Shown: positions 51,377 to 59,965 of the stretch, piece by piece
How positions within the stretch are numbered: position 1 is the first letter of the stretch
How the letters are laid out: each line of letters opens with the position of its first letter
Translations under genes and position numbers: made by a program
From: Microbacterium keratanolyticum
GTDB lineage: Bacteria > Actinomycetota > Actinomycetes > Actinomycetales > Microbacteriaceae
Assembly (NCBI RefSeq): GCF_016907255.1
Contig: NZ_JAFBBQ010000001.1
Coordinates: forward strand, 496,001 to 560,000
DNA length: 64,000 nt
Direction: 5' to 3'
The notes under the pieces: model-generated
What the model saw: only the letters and a program-made list of their open reading frames with translations
Databases searched by the model: none
What the model was told of the DNA's origin: nothing

Positions 51377-52381
51377 TCAGCTGTCGATCGGCACGTCACG
51401 GCGGATCTCATGCCAGAGCTCCACCGAATCCTCGTCCGCCAGCGCCGAGCGTCCTACGACCGTCACTGCGAGCTGCGCATCGCGCGGCGCGCGGATGATG
51501 ATGCGCGCGGATGACGCCGCCTGCATCACCTGAGCGAGTTCGGTGCGCACACGCTCGCGCTGCACCTCGTCCAGGTCTTCCAGACCGCCCTCATCGAAGA
51601 CCGTGACCGTGGCGCCGTGCCTGCGCAACCGCTCGATCGCCGCTCGCGCCTGCTCGTTGAGCAGGTTCGAACCGCGGATCTCATCCCGCAGACGCCCCTC
51701 CGCCACGCGCGCCTCGACCCGCTCCTCGGGAAGCAGATCACCCCGTGTCTCGATGACGCGGGCCAAGCTGGGTCCGGCGACGGCGAGCGCATACTGCACT
51801 CGGAGGCGGCGCTCACGCTGACGGACCTGCTGCGTCGCGTGCCAGGCGGACGAGGCCTGTTGGATGCCCGCGAGGCGCTCGGTGTCCTGCACCGCGCGCG
51901 CCCAGAAGGTGACGAGCAGGTGCGCGATCACCATCCAGACGATCGAGCCGACGAGTCCGAGCGACAGGGCGTCAGCGAAACCGAGCCACAGCCCCGCAGA
52001 CAGAGTCAAGAGCCCCAGCGCCACCCATGCCGCGATGAGACGCTGGCGCACCGCGATGACGACGCAGAGAATGCCCACCCCGCCGATGTACCAGGTCGCG
52101 AAAGGCGCACGAAGGGCCTCGGCCGGCAGAGCCAGATTCACCATGTTCGGAATCAGCGCGGAGGCGGCCACGACCACCAGGGTCGCGGGAAGCGGAAGGC
52201 GACGGCTGCGTCGCACGTCGATGGCCACCGCGAACACCACCACGGCAAGGAAGAGCAGGATCGCCGCAATCAGCAGCACGGGCTCGGTCGGTGGGATCGT
52301 CCACCAGAGTGCACGCGAGGCGAAGTACACCGCGAAGCCCAGCGCGAGCAGCGTGACGACAGTGCGAACCGTGAGTCTCAT
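51377..52381 (-). CDS. Membrane protein coupled to a two-component system
   Basis: 334 residues. Residues 1 to about 160 hold five or six membrane segments, for example VVTLLALGFAVYFASRALWW and LGLVGSIVWMVIAHLLVTFW. A cytoplasmic C-terminal half contains a coiled-coil-like Arg/Glu-rich stretch (QQVRQRERRLRVQYALAVAG) and a mixed alpha/beta end (HGATVTVFDEGGLEDLDEV). It looks like a kinase relative with no His or ATP motifs. The ATG overlaps the histidine-kinase stop by 4 bases, so it is the last of RR, HK, membrane protein. Possibly a sensor or inhibitor of the kinase. Confidence 0.75.
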   Translation of the reverse strand: MRLTVRTVVTLLALGFAVYFASRALWWTIPPTEPVLLIAAILLFLAVVVFAVAIDVRRSRRLPLPATLVVVAASALIPNMVNLALPAEALRAPFATWYIGGVGILCVVIAVRQRLIAAWVALGLLTLSAGLWLGFADALSLGLVGSIVWMVIAHLLVTFWARAVQDTERLAGIQQASSAWHATQQVRQRERRLRVQYALAVAGPSLARVIETRGDLLPEERVEARVAEGRLRDEIRGSNLLNEQARAAIERLRRHGATVTVFDEGGLEDLDEVQRERVRTELAQVMQAASSARIIIRAPRDAQLAVTVVGRSALADEDSVELWHEIRRDVPIDS

Positions 52382-53607
52382 CGTGCCGACCACCCCAGCG
52401 TCACCGTCGTGCCGTCCGCCCCGGACTCGATCGCTGCGGTGCCGCCCACAGCAGCCATACGCGCCAGGATCGATCCGCGGATGCCCAGGCGGTCGGCCGG
52501 CACCTCATCCGGATCGAAGCCGTCTCCGCGGTCACTCACCTTCACCGTCAGCCCGGTGTCCCCATGGCCTTCGACGATGACCTCGAGACCGCGCGCCTGC
52601 GCATGCTCCGCGGCGTTGCCGATCGCCTGACGCGCGGCGAGAGCGATCGCTCGCGCCACACGATCGGGCACGATCCCGGTTCCGAACTGCTCCACCACCG
52701 GCGCGACGCCCTGCTCCGCCAGGGCGCTGCAGAGGTCATCAACGATGCGTTCGATCTGGACGGGCGTGTCGTTGCCCTCGTGCAGAGTGGATGCTTCGGC
52801 GTTCGCCAGGCGCGTCAGCGCCTCCCTGGCCATGCCGACAGCGAGATCTCGCTCACGGTCGCTGTGTGCACGCTCGGCGGAGATCAGCGCCGCGAGCACA
52901 CTGTCGTGCATGAGCGCCGCCACCGCGACGCGCTCTTCTTCGAGCGCCGCGGCGGAGGCCGCATCTGCATAGGAGGCGACCGCACGTCCGCGCGCATCGT
53001 CAACACCGGCGGCCACCGAGCGGAACATCCATCCGAGGGCGACGAGGACCCCACCCAGGATCAGCGTGAACGACACATCGAACGCGGTCGTGATCCAGAA
53101 CTCCGGCTGAAAACCACCCTGGATCAGCCGAACCGCTCCGTACAGCAGAGGTCCGACGAACACCCACGCGACCTGGAGCGCGAGCGGGAAGGCGACCACG
53201 GTGGCCGTTCCGGCGACGTTCACGAGGTAGAAGATCCACGGCTGATCCGCCGGGTCGGCTCCTGCGCGGATCGCCACGAAAGGCCAGAGGAGCAGGACGA
53301 TCAGGTACGTCGAAGCGAAGACTCCCGCAGCCACGCGCATGCCTCGACCGATCACGCAGGTGATGAGCATCAGAGCCCACGGCACGAAGACCAACATGAT
53401 CACGAGGTACTGCGAGAACGTGGCGTTCTGCATCCCGCCGAGCGCCGCCAGCAGCGCCTGCACGCCGAGAGCGAGCGACCCCACCCCGACGACGATCGCG
53501 ATGATGCGATCCATGCGCCGCCCGGCGAAGCGCTCGAGTTCACTGCCCACCTCTCCTGGCGAGGGAATCTGCCCCCAGGCCAGGCGAATGGACGCGTCCG
53601 CGGACAC
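52378..53607 (-). CDS. Sensor histidine kinase (NarL/DegS-like class)
   Basis: 409 residues with six or so membrane segments in the first half and a kinase core after. The phospho-acceptor region is VAALMHDSVLAALISAERAH; the N-box is LAARQAIGNAAEHAQARG and the ATP-lid DRGDGFDPDEVP-RLGIRGSI. The proposed start is GTG 53607, five bases after the response-regulator stop; the longer frame runs inside that gene. The LuxR-type regulator upstream is its partner. The signal is not known; the sensor is fully membrane-embedded and lacks a large external loop. Confidence 0.88.
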   Translation of the reverse strand: MSADASIRLAWGQIPSPGEVGSELERFAGRRMDRIIAIVVGVGSLALGVQALLAALGGMQNATFSQYLVIMLVFVPWALMLITCVIGRGMRVAAGVFASTYLIVLLLWPFVAIRAGADPADQPWIFYLVNVAGTATVVAFPLALQVAWVFVGPLLYGAVRLIQGGFQPEFWITTAFDVSFTLILGGVLVALGWMFRSVAAGVDDARGRAVASYADAASAAALEEERVAVAALMHDSVLAALISAERAHSDRERDLAVGMAREALTRLANAEASTLHEGNDTPVQIERIVDDLCSALAEQGVAPVVEQFGTGIVPDRVARAIALAARQAIGNAAEHAQARGLEVIVEGHGDTGLTVKVSDRGDGFDPDEVPADRLGIRGSILARMAAVGGTAAIESGADGTTVTLGWSAR

Positions 53608-53611
53608 GCGG

Positions 53612-54331
53612 TCAGTTCCCCGCGGAGGGCGCAGCGTCAGCGGCATCCGCCACGACGTCGAGCGGCACGGTGTCGAGCGACACAGAGTCCTTGGGTGCGG
53701 TGAGGATGCCGTCTTCCATCGCTCGCCGGAGCAGGTCGACCTTGGTCGGCGCCGGACGCCCCACATCGACATACTTCACCCGAATGCGGGTGATGTTCTC
53801 TTTCGCCGTCGAGTAGGCCACGCCGAGACGCTCCGCGACGACCTTGAGAGGAAGACCCGTGGCGTACAGGCGCAGCACCTCACGCTCACGCCCCGACAGC
53901 TGCGCATCCGCGAACGCGCGGTCACCCTCGACGGCACTCGCCCACTCGACGTTGTTCAGAGCCTCGCCGCGAGCCACGGTCTTCACCGCGGCGAGGACGT
54001 CATCCAGCGGCGACGACTTGCTGATCACACCGGCAGCACCCGCGGCCAGCGCCTCGCGCACGGCCGCTGGGCGGTCCGCGACGCTGTGGATCACGACGCT
54101 CGAACCGTCGACGACAAGACGGGTCACGTTCTCCGTCACGGTCGTGCCGTCACCGAGCGTCAGGTCGAGCAGCACGACATCGGCGGGCGTCGGCACCGTG
54201 CGCCGACGCGCAGCCAGATACTCACCCACACCGGCGCCCGAGAAGACCACGGTGAAGCCTGCACTCTCCAGCGCCGCGGCGAGGCCGAGGCGCACGGATT
54301 CGTGATCGTCGATCAGGGCGATGCAGCTCAT
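53612..54331 (-). CDS. LuxR/NarL-family response regulator
   Basis: 239 residues. Receiver domain with acidic pair D8-D9, phosphorylated D56 in VVLLDLTLGDG and K105 in GVISKSSPLDD. The C-terminal helix-turn-helix is LSGREREVLRLYATGLPLKV plus ERLGVAYSTAKENITRIRVK. A 35-residue tail (DSVSLDTVPLDVVADA) after the helix-turn-helix is unusual. TAGGCT ends six bases before the ATG. First gene of the RR, HK, membrane-protein operon. Confidence 0.93.
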   Translation of the reverse strand: MSCIALIDDHESVRLGLAAALESAGFTVVFSGAGVGEYLAARRRTVPTPADVVLLDLTLGDGTTVTENVTRLVVDGSSVVIHSVADRPAAVREALAAGAAGVISKSSPLDDVLAAVKTVARGEALNNVEWASAVEGDRAFADAQLSGREREVLRLYATGLPLKVVAERLGVAYSTAKENITRIRVKYVDVGRPAPTKVDLLRRAMEDGILTAPKDSVSLDTVPLDVVADAADAAPSAGN

Positions 54332-54337
54332 GGAGTC

Positions 54338-54343
54338 AGCCTA
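54338..54343 (-). promoter_or_regulatory. Candidate leaderless -10 box for the response regulator
   Basis: On the minus strand TAGGCT ends six bases before ATG 54331, with no ribosome site in the gap. Confidence 0.5.
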
Positions 54344-54390
54344 GTGGCGCGGACTCGTTTCGCCCGGAAGCGTCTCCACAACCCGCGAAC

Positions 54391-55758
54391 TCAGCGCGAG
54401 AGCACCGCGACGGCTTCGACGTGGTGCGAATGCGGGAACAGGTCGTACGCCGTCACCTGACGGAGACGGTACCCCGCCTCGCCGAAGGTCGCGACATCAC
54501 GCGCCAGCGCGACGGGGTCGCAGGCGACATAGACGATGCCGTCCGGCTGCAGCCGGGCGAGAGACCGCACGACCTCGGCGCCGGCGCCGGAGCGCGGCGG
54601 GTCGAGAACGACCGTGCCGCGGCGCAGGCGTGCGCGCTCCAGAGGGCTCGCATCCGCGAGCAGTCGTGCGAGGTAGCGGTCGACACGGGAGGTCTCGGCG
54701 CGGGCGCCGATCCACTCGGCGAGGTTCTCGCCGGCGTGCTCGGTCGCGCGCGCATCCGCCTCGACGCTCGTGACGCGCGTGCCAGATCCGCCGATGTCAC
54801 CCAGTGCCGCGGCGAGAAGCCCCACGCCCCCATAGAGGTCGAGATTGGCGGCTTCCGGGTCGAAGTCGAGCGTCGCCACCGCATCGGTGACGGCCCGCGT
54901 GAGCGTGGCCGGTGCGAGCCGGTGCACCTGCCAGAACCCGCCGGCATCGAGCGAGAACTCGCGGTCACCTACGCGCTCGATGATCGTCGAGAACAGCTGC
55001 GGATCGACCGGACGCGGGGCGGGACGCTCGGAGCGTGCCGCTGCGCCGCGTCCGCGACGGCGACGGTCGCCGCGCGCGGCGTCTTTCGCGCGGCTCTGCC
55101 CGGCGGGACCACGGCGGCCTGCGGGCTCAGGACGCGAGAGGACGCGCACCATGCCGTCGGAGGCCTGGACGAGATCGACGCGTCCAGGCTCCAGGCCGTC
55201 CAGCGTGAGGGCGACGGACTCGATTCCCGACGCCGCGAGAGGGTGAGATCCGACCTCGATCACGGAGTGGCTGCGCGCAGCGTAGGGGCCGACCCGGCCC
55301 GCTTCGTCGACGTGCAGGCTCAGGCGGGTGCGCCACCCTGTCCCATCCGCGCTCTCTTCGCCCTCGCCGCCCGCGGCGACGATCGTCGGGTTCGTCTCGA
55401 CCTTGCCCATGCGCTGCAGTGACTCCCGCAGCACGGTCTGCTTCAGCGTGCGCTGGTGGGCCAGGGCGATGTGACCGAACTCGGCTCCCCCCGGTCGCTG
55501 CTCGGGCGCGACCGCAACGTCTGCCTCAGGCCAGATGTGCGCGACACGGTGCGCGGAGGCATCCAGCACTTCCACCGTCTCTGCACGCCAGAACGACGCC
55601 TTCGAGTCGTCGCTGACGCGCGCGTGCACGCGCTCGCCAGGAATCGCGTCTGAGACGAAGACGACGCGTCCGTCGTGGCGGGCGACGCCGACGCCGCCAT
55701 GGGCGATGCCGGTCACCTCAAGCTCGATCACGGGCGCGGATGCGGCAGAAGAAGTCAT
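54391..55758 (-). CDS. TrmA/RlmCD-family RNA (uracil-5-)-methyltransferase
   Basis: 455 residues. A SAM-dependent enzyme that methylates C5 of a uridine in tRNA or rRNA. An N-terminal TRAM-like domain (VIELEVTGIAHGGVGVARHD, FVSDAIPGERVHARV) precedes the catalytic part; the SAM motif is LDLYGGVGLLAAALG, then VVLDPPRSGAGAEVV and VYVACDP with catalytic Cys413, and the end HSHHVEAVAVLSR. No iron-sulfur Cys cluster is visible. A strongly basic, low-complexity insert (RGPAGQSRAKDAARGDRRRR and GRGAAARSERPAPRP) lies in the middle. ATG 55758 follows GGAGG closely. Confidence 0.88.
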   Translation of the reverse strand: MTSSAASAPVIELEVTGIAHGGVGVARHDGRVVFVSDAIPGERVHARVSDDSKASFWRAETVEVLDASAHRVAHIWPEADVAVAPEQRPGGAEFGHIALAHQRTLKQTVLRESLQRMGKVETNPTIVAAGGEGEESADGTGWRTRLSLHVDEAGRVGPYAARSHSVIEVGSHPLAASGIESVALTLDGLEPGRVDLVQASDGMVRVLSRPEPAGRRGPAGQSRAKDAARGDRRRRGRGAAARSERPAPRPVDPQLFSTIIERVGDREFSLDAGGFWQVHRLAPATLTRAVTDAVATLDFDPEAANLDLYGGVGLLAAALGDIGGSGTRVTSVEADARATEHAGENLAEWIGARAETSRVDRYLARLLADASPLERARLRRGTVVLDPPRSGAGAEVVRSLARLQPDGIVYVACDPVALARDVATFGEAGYRLRQVTAYDLFPHSHHVEAVAVLSR

Positions 55759-55809
55759 CCCTCCAGAATCCCACACTTCCCGCACCTGAACCTGTGCGCG
55801 CTCACGCAG

Positions 55810-55815
55810 TAGCGT
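55810..55815 (+). promoter_or_regulatory. Candidate leaderless -10 box for maf
   Basis: TAGCGT ends six bases before ATG 55822 in the 63-base divergent gap. Confidence 0.45.
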
Positions 55816-55821
55816 GGGTGC

Positions 55822-56475
55822 ATGCGCGTCTGCCTGGCCTCGACCTCCCCCGCCCGACTCGCCCTGCTCCGGCAGAGCGGCATCGAGCCGATCACGATGG
55901 CTCCCGAAGTGGATGAGGATGCCGTCGCGGATGCCGCGGAAGCCGAACGCGGCGCGCCCCTGTCCCCGGAGGAGGTCGTCCTCCTCCTCGGTCGCGCCAA
56001 GGCCGCCGACGTCGTCGGGCGACTGCGGACGGACCAGCCGGATTTCGACGGCATCGTGATCGGCGGCGACTCGATGTTCGCGCTCGGCGGCCGCGTCTAC
56101 GGAAAGCCGCACACGGCAGCGGAGGCGACCCGGCGGTGGACCGAGATGCGCGGGCGCACCGGAGTGCTGCACTCCGGGCACAGCGTCTACCGAGTGCGCC
56201 CCGGAGAGCCGGCCGTCGAAGCGCACGCGATTGCGGAGGCATCCGTGTCGTTCTCGCCTGACGTCAGCGACGCGGAGATCGCCGCGTACGTCGCCAGCGG
56301 CGAACCGCTGTTCGTCGCCGGGGCCTTCACGATCGACAGTCTGGGCGGCGCTTTCATCGACCGAGTCGACGGCGATCCGTCCACGGTCGTCGGGATGTCG
56401 CTGTCGACGCTGCGGCGGCTCACGGGCGAACTCGGTGTGACCTGGACTGATCTGTGGAACCGCTCGCAGGGCTGA
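55822..56475 (+). CDS. maf: Maf-family nucleotide pyrophosphatase
   Basis: 217 residues. Maf proteins hydrolyse non-canonical or methylated nucleoside triphosphates. The N-terminal CLASTSPARLALLRQSGI is the substrate loop; GIVIGGDSMFALGGRVYGKP holds the catalytic Asp (GGDSM replaces the more usual GADTV), with GRTGVLHSGHSVYR and ITGVD-like AFTIDSLGGAFIDRVDGDPS. In Mycobacterium tuberculosis a maf gene (Rv3282) also sits between the carboxylase beta/epsilon genes and accA3. Here it is 9 kb from accE. Confidence 0.92.
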   Translation: MRVCLASTSPARLALLRQSGIEPITMAPEVDEDAVADAAEAERGAPLSPEEVVLLLGRAKAADVVGRLRTDQPDFDGIVIGGDSMFALGGRVYGKPHTAAEATRRWTEMRGRTGVLHSGHSVYRVRPGEPAVEAHAIAEASVSFSPDVSDAEIAAYVASGEPLFVAGAFTIDSLGGAFIDRVDGDPSTVVGMSLSTLRRLTGELGVTWTDLWNRSQG

Positions 56476-56569
56476 CCACATCGCGCGTCTGCCAGCGCTC
56501 GTAGGGTTTAGAACACGACTTCGCTCATTTCTTGTGGGGAGTCGTCAAAACGATCGCCCCGCACGTCGC

Positions 56570-56575
56570 TAGGCT
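56570..56575 (+). promoter_or_regulatory. Candidate leaderless -10 box for accA3
   Basis: TAGGCT ends seven bases before ATG 56583. The same spacing is used by the carboxylase beta gene. Confidence 0.5.
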
Positions 56576-56582
56576 GACATTC

Positions 56583-58349
56583 ATGCCTGAAATCGCCAAG
56601 GTGCTCATCGCCAACCGCGGCGAAATCGCCGTCCGCATCATCCGTGCCGCCCGCGACTCCGGACTCGCGTCCGTCGCCGTCTACGCCGACCAGGACCGCG
56701 ACGCCATGCACGCGCGTCTGGCCGACGAGGCCTATGCCCTCGGCGGCGCGACGAGCGCCGACACCTACCTGCAGATCGACAAGATCCTCTCGGTCGCCCG
56801 CCGCTCCGGTGCGGACGCCGTGCACCCCGGTTACGGATTCCTCGCTGAGAACGCCGACTTCGCCCGCGCCGTGATCGGTGCTGGCATGATCTGGATCGGC
56901 CCCTCGCCAGAGGCGATCGAGGCGCTCGGCGACAAGGTCACCGCACGCCACGTCGCCGAGAAGGTGGGCGCGCCCCTCGCTCCCGGAACCCCCGGCCCCG
57001 TCTCGGGCGCCGACGAGGTCATCGCCTTCGCGCAGGAGGTCGGCCTGCCCATCGCCATCAAGGCGGCCTACGGCGGGGGCGGCCGCGGCCTCAAGGTCGC
57101 CCGCGAACTCGAGGAGGTCGCCGAGCTCTTCGAGTCCGCCACCCGCGAGGCGATCAGCGCCTTCGGCCGTGGCGAGTGCTTCGTCGAGAAGTACCTCGAC
57201 AAGCCGCGCCACGTCGAGACCCAGTGCCTCGCGGACTCCGCGGGCAACGTCGTCGTCATCTCGACGCGCGACTGCTCGCTGCAGCGCCGTCACCAGAAGC
57301 TCGTCGAAGAGGCGCCCGCGCCGTTCCTGAGCGACGAGCAGAACCGCGTCCTCTACGAGGCCTCCAAGGCGATTCTGCGAGAGGTCGGCTACGTCGGTGC
57401 GGGCACCTGCGAGTTCCTCATCGGCGCCGACGGCACGATCTCCTTCCTCGAGGTCAACACCCGTCTGCAGGTCGAGCACCCCGTCTCGGAGGAGATCACG
57501 GGCATCGACCTCGTGCGCGAGCAGTTCCGCATCGCCGCAGGCGGCCTCATCGACTACGAGGACCCGACACCGCAGGGCCATTCCTTCGAGTTCCGCATTA
57601 ACGGCGAAGACCCCGGCCGCGGATTCCTTCCCCAGCCGGGCCCGATCCACGTCTTCAAGACCTTCGGCGGCCCCGGCATCCGTCTGGACTCCGGCGTCAC
57701 CGCCGGCGACGCCGTCTCCGGCGCCTTCGACTCGCTGCTGGCGAAGATCATCGTCACGGGCAAGGACCGCGACGAGGCACTGGAGCGCGCGCGCCGCGCC
57801 CTCGACGAGTTCGAGGTCGCCGGCCTTCCGACCGTGATCCCCTTCCACCGCAAGGTCGTCCGCGACCCCGCCTTCGTGGGCGACGGCGAGAAGTTCGACG
57901 TCTTCACGCGCTGGATCGAGACCGAGTTCGTCAACGACATCCCTGCGTGGGACGGCGAGCTGGAAGACCCTGCCGTCGCCTCCGGGCGTCACACGGTCGT
58001 CGTCGAGGTCAGCGGAAAGCGCCTTGAGGTCTCGCTCCCCGATCGCGTCGCCGTGGCCGCGGGGACCGCGGGTCGTCCCGCAGCCGTGCCGCCCTCGCGT
58101 CGCAGCCACGCCACCACCGCATCCGCCGGCGCCTCGGGTGACGCCGTCAAGTCGCCCATGCAGGCGACGGTCGTCAAGCTCGCCGTCGAAGAGGGCCAGC
58201 AGGTCGTCAAGGGCGACCTCGTCGTGGTACTCGAGGCCATGAAGATGGAGCAGCCGCTGCAGGCGCACAAGGACGGCGTCATCGGCAACGTGAACGCCAC
58301 CGCCGGCGAGACCGTATCCGCCGGGCACCAGCTTCTGACGATCTCCTGA
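56583..58349 (+). CDS. accA3: Acyl-CoA carboxylase alpha subunit (biotin carboxylase plus BCCP)
   Basis: 588 residues. Residues 1 to about 450 are a biotin carboxylase: [35 protein letters not shown] (ATP-grasp P-loop), [20 protein letters not shown] and the RFRI-type end. Then a linker and a C-terminal biotinyl domain with the carrier lysine 554 in [15 protein letters not shown]. It carboxylates its own biotin with ATP and bicarbonate and passes the group to the beta subunit. The linker ([20 protein letters not shown]) is Pro/Ala/Ser rich, as usual. It is followed by a strong terminator. Confidence 0.96.
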   Translation: MPEIAKVLIANRGEIAVRIIRAARDSGLASVAVYADQDRDAMHARLADEAYALGGATSADTYLQIDKILSVARRSGADAVHPGYGFLAENADFARAVIGAGMIWIGPSPEAIEALGDKVTARHVAEKVGAPLAPGTPGPVSGADEVIAFAQEVGLPIAIKAAYGGGGRGLKVARELEEVAELFESATREAISAFGRGECFVEKYLDKPRHVETQCLADSAGNVVVISTRDCSLQRRHQKLVEEAPAPFLSDEQNRVLYEASKAILREVGYVGAGTCEFLIGADGTISFLEVNTRLQVEHPVSEEITGIDLVREQFRIAAGGLIDYEDPTPQGHSFEFRINGEDPGRGFLPQPGPIHVFKTFGGPGIRLDSGVTAGDAVSGAFDSLLAKIIVTGKDRDEALERARRALDEFEVAGLPTVIPFHRKVVRDPAFVGDGEKFDVFTRWIETEFVNDIPAWDGELEDPAVASGRHTVVVEVSGKRLEVSLPDRVAVAAGTAGRPAAVPPSRRSHATTASAGASGDAVKSPMQATVVKLAVEEGQQVVKGDLVVVLEAMKMEQPLQAHKDGVIGNVNATAGETVSAGHQLLTIS

Positions 58350-58356
58350 TCGACGC

Positions 58357-58392
58357 AGAAAGGCGCTTCCGCGGATGCGGAAGCGCCTTTCT
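58357..58392. terminator. Strong bidirectional terminator after accA3
   Basis: AGAAAGGCGCTTCCGC and its exact complement form a 16-bp perfect stem with the four-base loop GGAT. It lies between accA3 and the convergent lpdA gene, and each arm ends in TTTCT on its own 3' side, so it can end transcripts from both genes. Confidence 0.85.
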
Positions 58393-58406
58393 CGTGCCCG
58401 CTGGGC

Positions 58407-59846
58407 TCAGGAGATGTTGAACAGATGCATCGCCCGCGTCGCATCCGTGATGCTGCCCGACAGCGACGGGTAGGCCGCGAAGACACGGGAGACCTGATCG
58501 ACCGTCAGACGTCGCTCGACGGCGACGGCGATCGGGTAGATGAGCTCGGATGCCTTGGGCGCGACGATCACACCGCCGATGACCGTCCCGGAGCCCTTGC
58601 GCGCGACGATCTTCACGAAGCCGTCCTTGATGCCCATCATCTTCGCTCGCGGGTTGGCCGAGAGGGGCAGCTTGTAGACGATGCCGTCGGCGACGCCCGC
58701 CTCGACATCCGCCTCGCCCCAGCCGACCGTCGCGATCTCGGGTGCGGTGAAGATGTTCGAGGTGATCTTGCGCTGCTCCAGCGGGATCACGATGTCGCCG
58801 AGCGCGTGGAACACGGCGGTGCGTCCCTGCATCGAGGCGACGGATGCGAGCGGGAAGAAGTTCGTGCAGTCGCCGACCGCGTAGATGTTCGGCACCGACG
58901 TGCGAGCGACCTTGTTGACGCGCACGTGGCCGGACTCGGTGAGCTCGACGCCCGCCTCCTCGAGGCCGATTCCGCGGGTGTTCGGGATCGATCCGACCGC
59001 CATGAGGCAGTGGCTGCCCTCGACGGTCCGTCCGTCGGAGAGCGTCACGACGACGCCCTCGCCCTGGCGCTCGACCTTGTCGGCGCGGGACTTCGCGAGC
59101 ACCTGCATCCCGCCGCGCTTGAAGACCTTCTCGAGCACGTGCGCAGCGTCCTCGTCCTCGCCGGGGAGAACCTGGTCCCGACTGGAGATCAGCGTGACCT
59201 TCGCGCCGAGGTTCATGTATGCGGAGGCGAACTCGGCACCGGTGACACCCGATCCGACGACGATGAGGTGCTCGGGAAGCGCCTTCATGTCGTAGAGCTG
59301 GGTCCAGGTGAGGATGCGCTCGCCATCGGGCTTGGCGGAGTCGAGCTCACGCGGCGACGCACCCACCGACACGACGAGCGTGTCGGCCTCGATCCGATCG
59401 AAATCGGTTCCTCCAGGGCCGGTCGAGACGACGACCGCGTTGGGGCCCTCGACGCGACCGTGACCGGAGATGAGGCGCACTCCCGCTTCGATCAGCGTGG
59501 CGCGCATGTCATCCGACTGCTGACGGGCGAGGGCCAGCAGACGCTTGTTGACGGCGGCGAGGTTGATGGCGACCTGAGGCTTGAGCGGCTTGCCGTCGCC
59601 GCCCTTTGCATAGAACTGCACGCCGAGATCGGATGCCTCGGAGATCGCGACCGCCGCATCTGCCGTCGCGATCAGGCTCTTCGACGGAACGACATCGGTC
59701 AGCACCGCGGAGCCGCCGACCCCCACACGTTCGACGAGCGTGACCTCTGCACCGAGCTGGGCTGCGGCGAGCGCCGCCTCATATCCACCGGGACCGCCGC
59801 CGAGCACGGCAACACGCTGAGTACGCTCGAAAGGAGAAGACGCCAT
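58407..59846 (-). CDS. lpdA: LpdA-like NAD(P)H quinone dehydrogenase (flavoprotein disulfide reductase family)
   Basis: 479 residues. FAD-binding GGGPGGYEAALAAAQLGAEV is at the N-terminus; NAD-binding IVVGSGVTGAEFASAYMNLG and the second FAD motif NIYAVGDCTNFFPLAS follow, with a C-terminal dimer domain. The redox Cys pair of lipoamide dehydrogenases is absent: the place reads GGSAVLTDVVPSKSL. The same loss is known for Mycobacterium tuberculosis LpdA (Rv3303c), a quinone reductase, so that activity is more likely than lipoamide oxidation. No active-site His-Glu pair of the lipoamide type is visible at the C-terminus. Confidence 0.9.
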   Translation of the reverse strand: MASSPFERTQRVAVLGGGPGGYEAALAAAQLGAEVTLVERVGVGGSAVLTDVVPSKSLIATADAAVAISEASDLGVQFYAKGGDGKPLKPQVAINLAAVNKRLLALARQQSDDMRATLIEAGVRLISGHGRVEGPNAVVVSTGPGGTDFDRIEADTLVVSVGASPRELDSAKPDGERILTWTQLYDMKALPEHLIVVGSGVTGAEFASAYMNLGAKVTLISSRDQVLPGEDEDAAHVLEKVFKRGGMQVLAKSRADKVERQGEGVVVTLSDGRTVEGSHCLMAVGSIPNTRGIGLEEAGVELTESGHVRVNKVARTSVPNIYAVGDCTNFFPLASVASMQGRTAVFHALGDIVIPLEQRKITSNIFTAPEIATVGWGEADVEAGVADGIVYKLPLSANPRAKMMGIKDGFVKIVARKGSGTVIGGVIVAPKASELIYPIAVAVERRLTVDQVSRVFAAYPSLSGSITDATRAMHLFNIS

Positions 59847-59952
59847 GGGTCCATTGTCCCACCCCGCACTCGGACACGCCGACCGCGCGCGGGCACGAGG
59901 CAGCGGAGACGCTCATGCGCGCGCGACCTGCCGGAAATGCGCTCGGGCGTCT

Positions 59953-59958
59953 TAGGGT
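59953..59958 (+). promoter_or_regulatory. Candidate leaderless -10 box for purine nucleoside phosphorylase
   Basis: TAGGGT ends seven bases before ATG 59966. No ribosome site is seen. Confidence 0.5.
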
Positions 59959-59965
59959 GTATCTC

